Source: a virus. From it: a DNA stretch of 52,489 bases. Made by a program: the position numbers and the translations under genes. Positions 33,830 to 42,599 of this stretch are shown here, one piece after another; position 1 is the first letter of the stretch; each line of letters opens with the position of its first letter. The stretch spans positions 1-52,489 of IMG/VR virus record IMGVR_UViG_3300032242_002525; one strand, written 5' to 3'. The notes under the pieces are model-generated. The model was not told where the DNA came from. It worked only from the letters and a program-made list of their open reading frames with translations, and ran no database searches.

Positions 33830-36229
33830 TTAATATAATCTTTCTATTGAAATAAAGTTATTGTTGTAAGCACCGCCAATTATCAGTGTAATACGATATA
33901 CTTTGCTGTAATTATAATTTAGTGTATAAATTGAGGTGTCACCTTCACTTGAAAATTGCCAGTTAAAAATTGAAGTACTTGAAGATGTTGTTAATGAAAA
34001 TCCAGCAGATGATCCGCCGTAACCACCTCCATAAGCATTATAATTACCAGCTATATAACAACTTGTTGTTCCTGATACTGATGCTAAGCTCAATCCACGA
34101 TTTGCACTTGTTGTTACTGTTGCTTTGATGTTATCCAATGTTACAAATGTTCCTGCGTTTACAAATCCACTTGTTTTCCATAATAATTCACCACCAACAT
34201 TATTAGGTGCTTTGGATAAATCAAGATAAACACCCCTACTATTACCACCACCTTCAAACATTCTCAATCTATCTTGATAAACATCCACCACAACAAAACT
34301 ACCCGTCAATGTACTACCTGATTTTGCGTATGCTAAATCTAATTCACCACCTTCATATCCTCCTTGCGCACTAATAACTACCGAACCACTTAATGTGGTT
34401 GGACCTTTGATATCCATATTCCCACCAACATTCAAATCACCCGTTGAAGTTACACCGCTAACAATCGTCAATACCGATGTACCGCTAGTTCCCGAAGTTC
34501 CAGAAGTACCTGACCATCCATTTATTTGTTTAATATCAACATAACACATTGCAGTTTGTAAACCACCTGTTGAATTACTAAAATCACATTTAAGTGCAAC
34601 TTGGGTAGTTTCTGTTGTGGTAATAATTGTATCCGCAACTGGTTGCCAAGCCGCGGGTGCGATACTTGAAACTATTAATAAACCACCTGTATTACTTATT
34701 TGGTTATTTCCGCTAGTTACATTAATCCAATAATAATTTAATTCACTATTACTAGAACTATTTGCAAGTGCGAACGATGCATTCAAATTATATGTTTTAT
34801 TCGCGGCAAGTGTAAAAATACCAGTACTACTATTATATGAAATTGAACCGTTACTTGTTGTTGTACCTGATAAAATAAATTTATTACCTGTAGTTGGTAC
34901 TGTCGTTGTTGTTGGCCTAAAATATAACCAATCGTTATCAACATAACCTGATGTACCACTTGTACCTGCACTACCTGATGTACCACTTGATCCAGAAGAA
35001 CCATTCGTACCAGAAGAGCCAGAAATACCAGCTTGTCCATCATTACCTTTTGATACAAATAAATTCCATCTTATAGAATCACCATCAGGACTACTTCCTG
35101 AATTACCATCACCTATTTTAATGTAATTACTACCATCATATGAAACAATATCAACATTTGAAATATAATATCCTGATGGATTCCATGGGCCTTGCCACAT
35201 AAAACCACTACCTGAACTTCCTGAAGAACCACTAGTACCAGCAACACCACTTGTTCCTGATGAACCAGAAGTACTCATACTCCAAGTTAAATTACCAAAA
35301 CCATCTGTAACAATTGTTTGCCCCGCACTACCATCACTTGATGGCAATGTGTAATTATCAGTACCAATTGTTCCAATAACTTTAATATCATTATCAAAAA
35401 TAACACTTCCACTTATTTCAACAGTATATCCTGATGTCGGTATTGTATTTGCTGTGTTATTGAATTTATCTGTATTAATACCAATAGTTCCGTCGTTATA
35501 AATTGAAATTGAAGATGAATTCCATAAATTACCACCAAATATATGCACATGACCATGATTACCTGTACCTATTGAACCGATATACATGTCATTTGATTGG
35601 TTAAATAAATAACCATCACCACCATAACCAACTTGTCCACCGGTATAATTTGATGAGTTTATACCCAAATCAACAAATGATGAACTTTCTGTTGCAACAT
35701 CATTCCAAAGTACTAAATCAGCTGATGAATTAGAACCACTTCCGTAGTTTTTAATGTTTACCTCAGCATATGTATCCTGTTGTGTTGTTTGAAATGTCGC
35801 AATATTGAATGATCCACTAGCATCAACTATAAATCTTTCAGGAAAATAAGAATTAACAACTGAATTACCAACTGATACTGTAAAACCTGAATTTGTTATA
35901 TGTAATAAATCTGATCCGCTAACATAGTTAGATCCTGAAAAATATGCGAATTGTAAATTACTACCACTAATATGTGCATTTGGGCTAGTACCTGATGTAC
36001 CTGAAGAACCCGCTTGACCTGTTACACCACTTGTTCCTGATGTACCACTACTACCTGAAGTTCCTGCTGAACCCGCAGAACCAGCATTACCAGTAAAACC
36101 AGATGTTATTACTGTTTTTAAATCATGTAAAGTTACATTATATGTTGTATTACCATCATCATAAATTGTTTTACCTGTTAAACTAGGATATGGTAGATTT
36201 GGTAATTGAGAGATTCTTCTTAGTGCCAT
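33830..36229 (-). CDS. Collagen-like tail fibre protein
   Basis: This 799-residue protein begins MALRRISQLPNLPYPSLTGK, a common fibre start, and carries at least four Gly-X-Y tracts of Gly-Thr-Ser type: about residues 47-82, 315-340, 395-430 and near 570. These would form trimeric collagen-like shafts without proline. Between them are Ser/Asn/Gly-rich beta regions, and the C-terminal third (after about 580) is probably the receptor-binding or chaperone part. A TATTTAT motif overlaps the gap with the upstream lectin-like gene. It most likely adsorbs to host glycans or surface protein. Confidence 0.75.
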   Translation of the reverse strand: MALRRISQLPNLPYPSLTGKTIYDDGNTTYNVTLHDLKTVITSGFTGNAGSAGSAGTSGSSGTSGTSGVTGQAGSSGTSGTSPNAHISGSNLQFAYFSGSNYVSGSDLLHITNSGFTVSVGNSVVNSYFPERFIVDASGSFNIATFQTTQQDTYAEVNIKNYGSGSNSSADLVLWNDVATESSSFVDLGINSSNYTGGQVGYGGDGYLFNQSNDMYIGSIGTGNHGHVHIFGGNLWNSSSISIYNDGTIGINTDKFNNTANTIPTSGYTVEISGSVIFDNDIKVIGTIGTDNYTLPSSDGSAGQTIVTDGFGNLTWSMSTSGSSGTSGVAGTSGSSGSSGSGFMWQGPWNPSGYYISNVDIVSYDGSNYIKIGDGNSGSSPDGDSIRWNLFVSKGNDGQAGISGSSGTNGSSGSSGTSGSAGTSGTSGYVDNDWLYFRPTTTTVPTTGNKFILSGTTTSNGSISYNSSTGIFTLAANKTYNLNASFALANSSSNSELNYYWINVTSGNNQISNTGGLLIVSSIAPAAWQPVADTIITTTETTQVALKCDFSNSTGGLQTAMCYVDIKQINGWSGTSGTSGTSGTSVLTIVSGVTSTGDLNVGGNMDIKGPTTLSGSVVISAQGGYEGGELDLAYAKSGSTLTGSFVVVDVYQDRLRMFEGGGNSRGVYLDLSKAPNNVGGELLWKTSGFVNAGTFVTLDNIKATVTTSANRGLSLASVSGTTSCYIAGNYNAYGGGYGGSSAGFSLTTSSSTSIFNWQFSSEGDTSIYTLNYNYSKVYRITLIIGGAYNNNFISIERLY

Positions 36230-36231
36230 TT

Positions 36232-36243
36232 ACATAAATATTT
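36232..36243 (-). promoter_or_regulatory. Putative late promoter motif (AATATTTATG)
   Basis: AAATATTTATGT on the minus strand, about two bases before the fibre ATG and overlapping the stop codon of the preceding gene. Weaker match than the sheath motif. Confidence 0.35.
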
Positions 36244-37435
36244 AAAATGTTAGTATACTTCCATTATCAACAAGGATAAATGAATTGTTATCTTGTATTA
36301 TTGCGTTATTTGAATATATTGATACATTAGTTGTACATGGATCATAGCATTCTGTAATATTATTATTAGGTTTTATAACAGATTTATAATGTTGATTTAT
36401 CTGTGGAAATGATAACGGTTGTTCATAATATTCAATACTTTTTAACTCAAATAATGTGTCATTAATGTGTAAATTATTCGACCCTGTTGTACCTCCACCC
36501 CAAATTTGAACCATTTGATTTACAGAACTTCTTTGAGAAGGGATAATTTCTTCCCAATCATCTAATTTATATATTCTCTCACCGTTTAGATAAATCTTAA
36601 GTGTACCTAATCTTTTTTCTTGGCTTGCAGCCCATTTTTTATTTAATTCCTCAACATATGTGTATTGCGTGTCACCTGTAAGCCAATTTAATGAACCGGT
36701 TGTCATTGTGTAACCTGTTGCAATTAAATCAGCATGTCCAATAACTGAACCTGATAGAAAACCTGTTGTATCACCACTAGGTAAAAAAACGGGATCATAT
36801 GTTATTGGAACTAAATGTGGACCTTGTATCATATCATTTGAACCACCTTCATTTTCAATTTGACAATTGTGTAAAAAATAGTTTCTTTCAAATGAAATTG
36901 TTAAATAGAAATCAGCACTAGTACCATTTGTACATAGTTGTTCTGTTTGACCTGAAGAAATATAATAACTTGATGTATAACCTGATGATGGGTCGCAAGA
37001 ACCTGAATATCTATTGCTTACCCATTTAACACAACCGTCATTTGTAAATTGAAAGGATAAATTATTGTCTATATAATTCAATGGGTCAGTTTCGTCACTA
37101 ATACCCCAATAATAAAAAGTGTTAGCATCACTCCAATTATGTCCTTGTTTATTAAATACAAATCCTGCTGTCCAACCTTTTTCAGTTCTTTTTCTTATAT
37201 TAAAATCACAATCACCATATGTGTTACCTGTATTTATAACAAATGTTGTTGGAGTCACTAAACTACCACTACAATTACTATCAAATAAGGTATTATCATA
37301 TGTAATAACATGATTTGATAATAATTCAAGATCATAATCACCTTCATTTGAGAGTGTATAATCGTAATATTCCGAAAAATCGAGTTTTAAATCAAATTTT
37401 GGGGTACTTTTTGTTAAAATATTCTGTCCAGCCAT
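36242..37435 (-). CDS. Lectin/LamG-like fibre or baseplate protein
   Basis: This protein of about 397 residues starts MAGQNILTKSTPKFDLKLDF. I place the start at ATG 37435 rather than 37456 because a promoter motif (GATATTTATA) occupies the extra codons. A concanavalin/laminin-G-like domain is suggested by GWTAGFVFNKQGHNWSDANT, NLSFQFTNDGCVKWVSNRYS and, later, GTLKIYLNGERIYKLDDWEE plus VQIWGGG. Such domains bind sugars on fibres. Seven or more cysteines are unusual for a phage fibre. It directly precedes the collagen-like fibre gene, so a host-recognition role is likely. The binding target cannot be predicted. Confidence 0.65.
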   Translation of the reverse strand: MAGQNILTKSTPKFDLKLDFSEYYDYTLSNEGDYDLELLSNHVITYDNTLFDSNCSGSLVTPTTFVINTGNTYGDCDFNIRKRTEKGWTAGFVFNKQGHNWSDANTFYYWGISDETDPLNYIDNNLSFQFTNDGCVKWVSNRYSGSCDPSSGYTSSYYISSGQTEQLCTNGTSADFYLTISFERNYFLHNCQIENEGGSNDMIQGPHLVPITYDPVFLPSGDTTGFLSGSVIGHADLIATGYTMTTGSLNWLTGDTQYTYVEELNKKWAASQEKRLGTLKIYLNGERIYKLDDWEEIIPSQRSSVNQMVQIWGGGTTGSNNLHINDTLFELKSIEYYEQPLSFPQINQHYKSVIKPNNNITECYDPCTTNVSIYSNNAIIQDNNSFILVDNGSILTF

Positions 37436-37440
37436 ATTTG

Positions 37441-37450
37441 TATAAATATC
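37441..37450 (-). promoter_or_regulatory. Putative late promoter motif (GATATTTATA)
   Basis: GATATTTATA on the minus strand ends five bases before ATG 37435. It forms a back-to-back pair with the plus-strand copy at 37464-37473. Confidence 0.5.
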
Positions 37451-37463
37451 TTTCATATCATTT

Positions 37464-37473
37464 GATATTTATA
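37464..37473 (+). promoter_or_regulatory. Putative late promoter motif (GATATTTATA)
   Basis: GATATTTATA followed by TAAAAAG, ending 15 bases before ATG 37489. It begins the long plus-strand structural run. Confidence 0.5.
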
Positions 37474-37488
37474 TAAAAAGTGTTTTTA

Positions 37489-38268
37489 ATGGACAATTTT
37501 GTAAAACAGGTTATTGAAGAGAAATTTGCGTCAAAAGCGCAACAAAGATTTTTCTATGCTAAAGCCAAAGGTGGTAAAAATAAGAAGTGGGCTAAATGGG
37601 CTAAAGAATTTTCTGATAAAACAGACTATAGTAAAATCCCAAATAAAGTAGAAAAGGAAGAAGAAGTTGATGAAATAGTTGATGCTCAAGGTAATTTTGC
37701 ACATAGCAAAAGACCAGCTAATTTAGCAACTAAAGGAATTACATCAAATTCTACTACCGACCAAGTTGTTAGAACAGGTGCTGGTGAAATGGGTATTCAT
37801 GGTGTTCACGGTACACACACATCATTAAGGTATTGGGCTGAAGGTAAAGTAATATCTAAAGGTGAAATCATGGAAATTGCTATGGATGATGCTTTGGGTT
37901 ACGAAGAAACATTAGGTGATGATGAGAGTTTTAAAAAAGCTTACAAGCATTTTACTAAAGATTTAAAATTATCAGATGAAGAAGCAATGGATAGATTAAA
38001 GCAAATGGGTTACGATCCTGAGCTTCCGGGTGATATGGTTAGATTGATTGAAAATCCAATGAAATTCATGGAAGAATATATTGAAGATATTTTAGCTAAA
38101 AAGAAGCGTAAAGATTCTGATATTGTTAGCCGTAATGAAGAACCAATGGAGAAAAAAGAAATTAACCCAATAGTTAGAAGACAATTAATGTCATTAAAGG
38201 ATAGTTTGAAAAGCCATGGTTTATCTTCAAAAGATGTTTTGGAGTACCTAGAAGGAGAAGATGAATAA
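37489..38268 (+). CDS. Unknown protein heading plus-strand structural run
   Basis: This 259-residue, strongly charged protein starts MDNFVKQVIEEKFASKAQQR followed by FFYAKAKGGKNKKW, a lysine-rich stretch seen in several small phage proteins, then a His/Gly patch GEMGIHGVHGTHTSLRYWAE (about 95-114), and an acidic helical C-terminal half. I chose ATG over an upstream in-frame GTG because the promoter motif leaves room only for the ATG. Its 3' end overlaps the next gene by eight bases. A head, scaffold or packaging-linked role is possible; no family is recognised with confidence. Confidence 0.65.
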   Translation: MDNFVKQVIEEKFASKAQQRFFYAKAKGGKNKKWAKWAKEFSDKTDYSKIPNKVEKEEEVDEIVDAQGNFAHSKRPANLATKGITSNSTTDQVVRTGAGEMGIHGVHGTHTSLRYWAEGKVISKGEIMEIAMDDALGYEETLGDDESFKKAYKHFTKDLKLSDEEAMDRLKQMGYDPELPGDMVRLIENPMKFMEEYIEDILAKKKRKDSDIVSRNEEPMEKKEINPIVRRQLMSLKDSLKSHGLSSKDVLEYLEGEDE

Positions 38269-38752
38269 GGAATTAAAAGATAGAATATTTGATGTTCCTG
38301 AACACGTTTTGGAAAAAATAAGTCATACTGTTATGCACTTAAATGGAAAATACGTACATGGTAAAGATAGAGCTGAAAAATTATTAAAGGATAGAAAGGT
38401 TAAATACGGTCAATTAAAAAGAATCATTCATGATTTAAGTACAATTGATAAGGTTAGGGATCAAGTTAGATATAATTTATATGGTGGTGAGGTCATGGAA
38501 AAATGGGCTAACACTTATTTACAAGGTGAAAGGGATTTAGTTAGTAATAAAAAAGATTCTAAAATGAGAGCTGATAATATAGCGGGTGCAGGTGGTAGAA
38601 GTAATTCTCATTTAAAATCACATTCAAAAAAATTTAGCTTTGTTCCTAAATTAAATTTCATGAAAAGTAATTCACATAAGAATACCGCATCTGCAATGTC
38701 TTCTATGAAATTATTTGAGGAAATAAATAAAATAAAAAATTTAATGTTATAA
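38261..38752 (+). CDS. Unknown protein with C-terminal INKIKNLML helix
   Basis: This 163-residue basic protein has a helical N-terminal region (HVLEKISHTVMHLNGKYVHG), a lysine/serine-rich middle, and a C-terminal peptide KLFEEINKIKNLML that closely matches the C-terminal end of the WYL-domain protein at 39428 (KLQESINRIKTLML). It overlaps the previous gene by eight bases and is followed one base later by the repeat protein. No known domain is recognised. The shared tail suggests a common partner, such as the prohead core, but this is inference. Confidence 0.7.
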   Translation: MNKELKDRIFDVPEHVLEKISHTVMHLNGKYVHGKDRAEKLLKDRKVKYGQLKRIIHDLSTIDKVRDQVRYNLYGGEVMEKWANTYLQGERDLVSNKKDSKMRADNIAGAGGRSNSHLKSHSKKFSFVPKLNFMKSNSHKNTASAMSSMKLFEEINKIKNLML

Positions 38753-38753
38753 T

Positions 38754-39428
38754 ATGGCTCAATTTAATGAAACATATGATATAAGCGGCACAGGACCTAG
38801 TCCATTGCAAGTTATGTCACAACAATATCTTAATCAAGCAATCACTAGAAATAGATATGAATACGATAATGAATATGGGTCAACCAATAAAGATGCAATA
38901 TCACCATTAGGTGAAGGACAAAGTGAATATGGCCAAATAGGTAGAATGTCAGATATAAACGAAAGAAATAGTTTAATGGCCACAAACAAATTTGGTGAAA
39001 ACAACCAATATGGTTTATCTAATCCTGCTGCTATATCACCATTGGGTGAAGGTCAAAATGAATATGGACAAATTGGTACATTAACAGATATTAACACTAG
39101 AATAGGCATTGTTAGTGCAAATAGATATGGTGAAAATAACCCATACGGTTCAAATAATAAAGATGCTATATCACCATTAGGTGAAGGTCAAAATTCACAA
39201 ATGCAGGTTGGTAGAACATCAGATATAAATGAAAGAATTGGATTATTAGCATCCAATCAATTTAGTGAAAATAACCCGTATGGCTCAACTAATAAAGCAG
39301 CAATATCACCAATAGGTGAAGGTGAAAATAGCTCAGGTCAAGTTGGTACTTTAATAGATATTAATACTAGAACAACAGTTGTTGCTAAAAATAAATTTAA
39401 CGGTAGTAAAGTTTACCCAGATTTTTAA
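38754..39428 (+). CDS. Tandem-repeat structural protein (four 45-residue repeats)
   Basis: After about 32 residues this 224-residue protein consists of four repeats of exactly 45 residues, beginning at N33, N78, N123 and N168, with a partial fifth (N213). Each reads roughly N-aromatic...NN.YG..NK.AISPLGEG....G.xGxxxDIN.R. Repeats 1 and 3 share SDINER, while 2 and 4 share GTL.DINTR, so a 90-residue pair was duplicated. Low cysteine, high Asn/Gly/Ser content and regular period point to an elongated virion component. It overlaps the following gene by one base. No family is recognised. Confidence 0.7.
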   Translation: MAQFNETYDISGTGPSPLQVMSQQYLNQAITRNRYEYDNEYGSTNKDAISPLGEGQSEYGQIGRMSDINERNSLMATNKFGENNQYGLSNPAAISPLGEGQNEYGQIGTLTDINTRIGIVSANRYGENNPYGSNNKDAISPLGEGQNSQMQVGRTSDINERIGLLASNQFSENNPYGSTNKAAISPIGEGENSSGQVGTLIDINTRTTVVAKNKFNGSKVYPDF

Positions 39429-40222
39429 TGACATCTTTAACCAACATATTATTAAATGAGTTGATGAGTGATAAAAGATTGAATGCTATTCAATTAAAAA
39501 CCACTCAAACAAAGCCAATAGCAGATGCTGTTGTTAATAGGAATCCTATTAGCTTTATGTATTATGGTATAAAAAAAGGTAGAGATAGTGTTAAGCAAGG
39601 TAAAAGAATGAATGTTGAACCTTTTGCAATTGGTATGAGTAAGAAAGGTAAATTATTATTAAGAGCATATGTACCATCGCCAAATACATCCAAAAAAGGA
39701 TTTAACGATGGTAATCATTGGAGAACTTTTCAAATGAGTAATATGCGTAATGTTGTTATCAATACTGAAAGCACATTTGGTGAAAGACCTGGTTATCATC
39801 CTGGTGAAGAAGATAAACGTGGACCAATGGCATCTATATTAGTGTCAACTGATTTTAATGCGGTACCAAAACCAAAGAAACAAGCAAAACCAAAAGCAAC
39901 TAAATTAAAAGTTGCAAAGGAAAAGCCTGTTAAACCTGTTGCTGAACCAGAAGTTAAACCAACTGAGCCAACAGCACAGCCAACTGCGGAACCAACAACA
40001 CCAGAAACATTACCACAACCAACGCCTAAACAAAAACCTTCTGCGACACCGCCGACAGCAAAAACACTAGCGGAGCCAAAACCAGAAGAAACACCAACAC
40101 AGGAACCTGCTGCAGAAGTTCAACCAACAGAACCACCTGCTCCGGAAGTAAATCCTGAAGAAGAAAACAATAACAAACTACAAGAATCTATAAATCGAAT
40201 TAAAACTTTAATGTTATTTTAA
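39428..40222 (+). CDS. WYL-like domain protein with Pro/Lys-rich linker
   Basis: The N-terminal 125 residues look like a WYL (Sm-like beta-barrel) domain: NPISFMYYGIKKGRDSVKQG, KRMNVEPFAIGMSKKGKLLL and HWRTFQMSNMRNVVINTEST. WYL domains usually sense ligands or nucleic acid in regulators. Here it is followed by about 100 residues of Pro/Glu/Lys/Thr-rich linker and a C-terminal helix KLQESINRIKTLMLF like that of the 38261 gene product. There is no helix-turn-helix. It sits among structural genes, so a head-associated adaptor is more likely than a repressor. Its 264-residue length and linker are unusual for the family. Confidence 0.6.
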   Translation: MTSLTNILLNELMSDKRLNAIQLKTTQTKPIADAVVNRNPISFMYYGIKKGRDSVKQGKRMNVEPFAIGMSKKGKLLLRAYVPSPNTSKKGFNDGNHWRTFQMSNMRNVVINTESTFGERPGYHPGEEDKRGPMASILVSTDFNAVPKPKKQAKPKATKLKVAKEKPVKPVAEPEVKPTEPTAQPTAEPTTPETLPQPTPKQKPSATPPTAKTLAEPKPEETPTQEPAAEVQPTEPPAPEVNPEEENNNKLQESINRIKTLMLF

Positions 40223-40241
40223 TTTAATTTATATTATTAAA

Positions 40242-40251
40242 AATATTTATC
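40242..40251 (+). promoter_or_regulatory. Putative late promoter motif (AATATTTATC)
   Basis: AATATTTATC ends three bases before ATG 40255, identical in form to the motif before the gp13-like gene. Confidence 0.45.
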
Positions 40252-40254
40252 AAT

Positions 40255-40851
40255 ATGTCAGAGCAAGGAAAAGGAGTAATATCACAAAACGATTTAATGC
40301 ACAAATTAGTTCAAGCTAAAAAAGTTATGAATAAAGTTGATGGTGGAAATTACGAAAGAGGACACATAAATGAAAATATCATTAGAAGTGCACCTGAAGA
40401 TATTGATATGTCACAAATACAATCTGCACCAAATGTAAATAGACCTGTGAGTGGTCCTGTAAATGTTGATAGAATTAATAATTCTAAATTACCTGATGCA
40501 ATCAAACAAGCAATGATTAATCATCCAATAGAACAAATGCCATCTATATCTTTAAATGAAACATTAGATATGGATTTTATTAAAGGTGCTAAACGTTTAA
40601 TGGAACAAGAAGGTGTTGCACCATCAAAATCAAATAATACACATCAAAGAGCTTCTGTACCAATGTCATCTAATATTGACATGAATGCATTATCAGTTCT
40701 AATTGAAAATACTGTTCGTAAGGTTATGGATGAAAAATTAAATCAAATTCTTACCGCACAACAAACCCAATCTATGAATGAAAGTTTAGTACTTAAGGTT
40801 GGTGATTCTATATTCAAAGGAAAAATTACTGGCGTAAATAAATCAAAGTAA
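40255..40851 (+). CDS. Unknown structural-type protein
   Basis: This 198-residue protein has a polar N-terminal half with NHPIEQMPSISLNETLDMDF and IKGAKRLMEQEG (the latter resembles the INRIKxLML peptides of neighbours). Its C-terminal third contains a coiled-coil-like ENTVRKVMDEKLNQILTAQQ and a short beta end LVLKVGDSIFKGKITGV. No enzyme motif is seen. Independent promoter motif and isolated position between WYL-type and glycosyltransferase genes suggest a separately expressed virion or assembly protein. The family is not identified. Confidence 0.65.
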   Translation: MSEQGKGVISQNDLMHKLVQAKKVMNKVDGGNYERGHINENIIRSAPEDIDMSQIQSAPNVNRPVSGPVNVDRINNSKLPDAIKQAMINHPIEQMPSISLNETLDMDFIKGAKRLMEQEGVAPSKSNNTHQRASVPMSSNIDMNALSVLIENTVRKVMDEKLNQILTAQQTQSMNESLVLKVGDSIFKGKITGVNKSK

Positions 40852-40900
40852 TTTTGTTTTTTAAAAAAAATTTCGTATCATTAGACTATAATGAAATGTA

Positions 40901-42121
40901 ATGTCTAAGATAAGAGTTTTAGTTGTACCCCCAGATAAGCACGGCGTTGGTAAATTTAGGATGAATGATCCATATATCTATATTCAAGATAATTATCTTG
41001 ATGATTTCCAAATAGATATAAATTTTGAAGTACCGTCTAGTAATGAGTTTTTTTTAAATTACGATATTGTAATATTCCATAGCTTTATTCACCCAACAAC
41101 CCATGAAGAAAATTTACAAAGAATTTCTTGGTTGAAGAATAGAGGTATAAAAGTTATTATGGATATCGATGATTTATGGTTTGTTGATCAAAGACATCCA
41201 ATGTATGCGCATGTTAAAGCAAATAAAATCGGTGAAAAGAAAGTTGAATTTTTAAAAGCAGCTGATTACATCACAACAACTACACCAATTTTTGCTAATA
41301 CAATAAAAACTAAATTAAAATTAACAAATGTTTCTGTATTTCCTAATGCAGTAAATGAAGACGAGCCACAATTCAAAAGTAATCCAATAAAATCTGATAA
41401 AATTAGATTTGGTTGGTTAGGCGGTTCATCACATTTACATGATATCGATTTAATGAAACAAGGTATTTCTTCAATACATAACGAATTTAAAAATAAAATT
41501 CAATTTGTTTTATGTGGATTCGATTTAAGAGGTAATGTTCATGAAATTGACCAAACAACAGGTCAAGTTAGACAAAGACCAATTCAACCATTGGAAACTG
41601 TTTGGTACCAATACGAAAGAATATTCACTGATGATTATAAAACATTAGATGATGTATATAAAAAATATTTAATGGGTTTCCAACAGATTCCTTTTAATGA
41701 TTTAGATATGCCATATAGAAGAGTTTGGACACAAGAAATTACGAAATATGCTAGTAATTATAATACCTTTGATGTATCATTGGCACCATTAGTTGAAACA
41801 GAATTCAATGCTAATAAATCACAATTAAAAGTAATTGAAGCTGGTTTCCATAAAAAGGCTATTATTGCAAGTGAAACCGTGCCATATACGTTAGATTTAA
41901 TTTCAGCTGTTAATGAAGGTAAATTTAATGATAAAGGTAATGCCTTATTAGTTGGTCCTAAAAAGAACCATAAAGATTGGGCAAAACATATGAAACGTTT
42001 GGTTGAAAATCCTAATATGATTGAAGACCTTGGAAATCGTTTATATGAAACAGTTAAAGACACATACTCGTTAAAAAAAGTATGTCAAGATAGAGTACAA
42101 TTTTTAAAAACAATAAAATAA
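40901..42121 (+). CDS. Glycosyltransferase, GT-B fold
   Basis: This 406-residue protein starts with a Rossmann strand SKIRVLVVPPDKHGVGKFRM and later shows MDIDDLWFVD, NVSVFPNAVNEDE, RFGWLGGSSHLHDIDL and FVLCGFDLRG (about residues 86-205), the pattern of GT4-like enzymes. The C-terminal lobe has SLAPLVETEFNANKSQLKVI with a donor-sugar Glu region and ends in helices. It transfers an activated sugar to an unknown acceptor; in T4-like phages such enzymes modify DNA bases or host/virion surface. Two other glycosyltransferase genes lie at 44860 and 45932. Substrate is not determinable. Confidence 0.8.
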   Translation: MSKIRVLVVPPDKHGVGKFRMNDPYIYIQDNYLDDFQIDINFEVPSSNEFFLNYDIVIFHSFIHPTTHEENLQRISWLKNRGIKVIMDIDDLWFVDQRHPMYAHVKANKIGEKKVEFLKAADYITTTTPIFANTIKTKLKLTNVSVFPNAVNEDEPQFKSNPIKSDKIRFGWLGGSSHLHDIDLMKQGISSIHNEFKNKIQFVLCGFDLRGNVHEIDQTTGQVRQRPIQPLETVWYQYERIFTDDYKTLDDVYKKYLMGFQQIPFNDLDMPYRRVWTQEITKYASNYNTFDVSLAPLVETEFNANKSQLKVIEAGFHKKAIIASETVPYTLDLISAVNEGKFNDKGNALLVGPKKNHKDWAKHMKRLVENPNMIEDLGNRLYETVKDTYSLKKVCQDRVQFLKTIK

Positions 42122-42127
42122 AACAAC

Positions 42128-42364
42128 ATGTATTATTTAGTAACTATCGGTTATGAAACCGAACAAATGGACAGAGAAGGAAATCCACGTATTAAAAAAG
42201 TAAAATACGTATTACAAGCTGAATCAGTAGAAGAAGCTACAATTGTTGCCGCTAATTATCGTTCTGGTGATATTAGAGGTAGTGAAAGTTTAAGCGTCGT
42301 TAAAATGCCAATTGAGTGCGTTATCGATGAAAAAAACACACCAGAATATTACAAAAGTAAATAA
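42128..42364 (+). CDS. Small protein, DUF4494-like
   Basis: This 78-residue protein begins MYYLVTIGYETEQMDREGNP and contains VKYVLQAESVEEATIVAANY, resembling the start-to-middle pattern of DUF4494 proteins (an N-terminal strand, a kinked VDA/ESVEEAE helix). DUF4494 is mostly found in Bacteroidetes and their phages. Function is unknown. It lies six bases after the glycosyltransferase and before two small genes that lead into dUTPase. Resemblance is by eye and moderate. Confidence 0.65.
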   Translation: MYYLVTIGYETEQMDREGNPRIKKVKYVLQAESVEEATIVAANYRSGDIRGSESLSVVKMPIECVIDEKNTPEYYKSK

Positions 42365-42380
42365 TAATTAAAACCAATAG

Positions 42381-42599
42381 ATGGAATTTTATAGCAAGGA
42401 TATACAAATAATGAGGCAATCACAAAGTAAACTTGCTGTAGAGTATATTTCATCTATTGGTATTACTATTAGTGTTGAAGAATTACAAAGAATAACGGAT
42501 ATTTTAGTTGAGTGTTGTTTACGACCTCAAGATGATGCTTTAAAAAATAGAATTAAAGCGTTAGATAAATGGATAGAAGAAAAGAAACAAAATGGATAA
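42381..42599 (+). CDS. Small helical unknown protein
   Basis: This 72-residue helical protein contains MRQSQSKLAVEYISSIGITI followed by SVEELQRITDILVECCLRP. No family is recognised. It overlaps the dUTPase start by eight bases, so it is in one operon with it. It ends in a Lys-rich tail. Confidence 0.6.
   Translation: MEFYSKDIQIMRQSQSKLAVEYISSIGITISVEELQRITDILVECCLRPQDDALKNRIKALDKWIEEKKQNG

Noticed and set aside
34783-35058. Minus-strand frame rich in Val/Gln inside the collagen-like fibre
   Set aside because: Out-of-frame reading of the Gly-Thr-Ser repeats; low-complexity artefact.
33830-36229. Direct DNA repeats that might be a CRISPR or integron array
   Set aside because: The repeats are in frame and encode Gly-Thr-Ser collagen-like tracts.
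37436-37456. Upstream ATG for the lectin-like gene (MKDIYTN extension)
   Set aside because: These codons coincide with the GATATTTATA promoter motif shared with other late genes; the second ATG is preferred.
37480-37488. GTG start giving MFL before MDNF
   Set aside because: ATG at 37489 is three codons later, better placed after the promoter motif; GTG is rare here.
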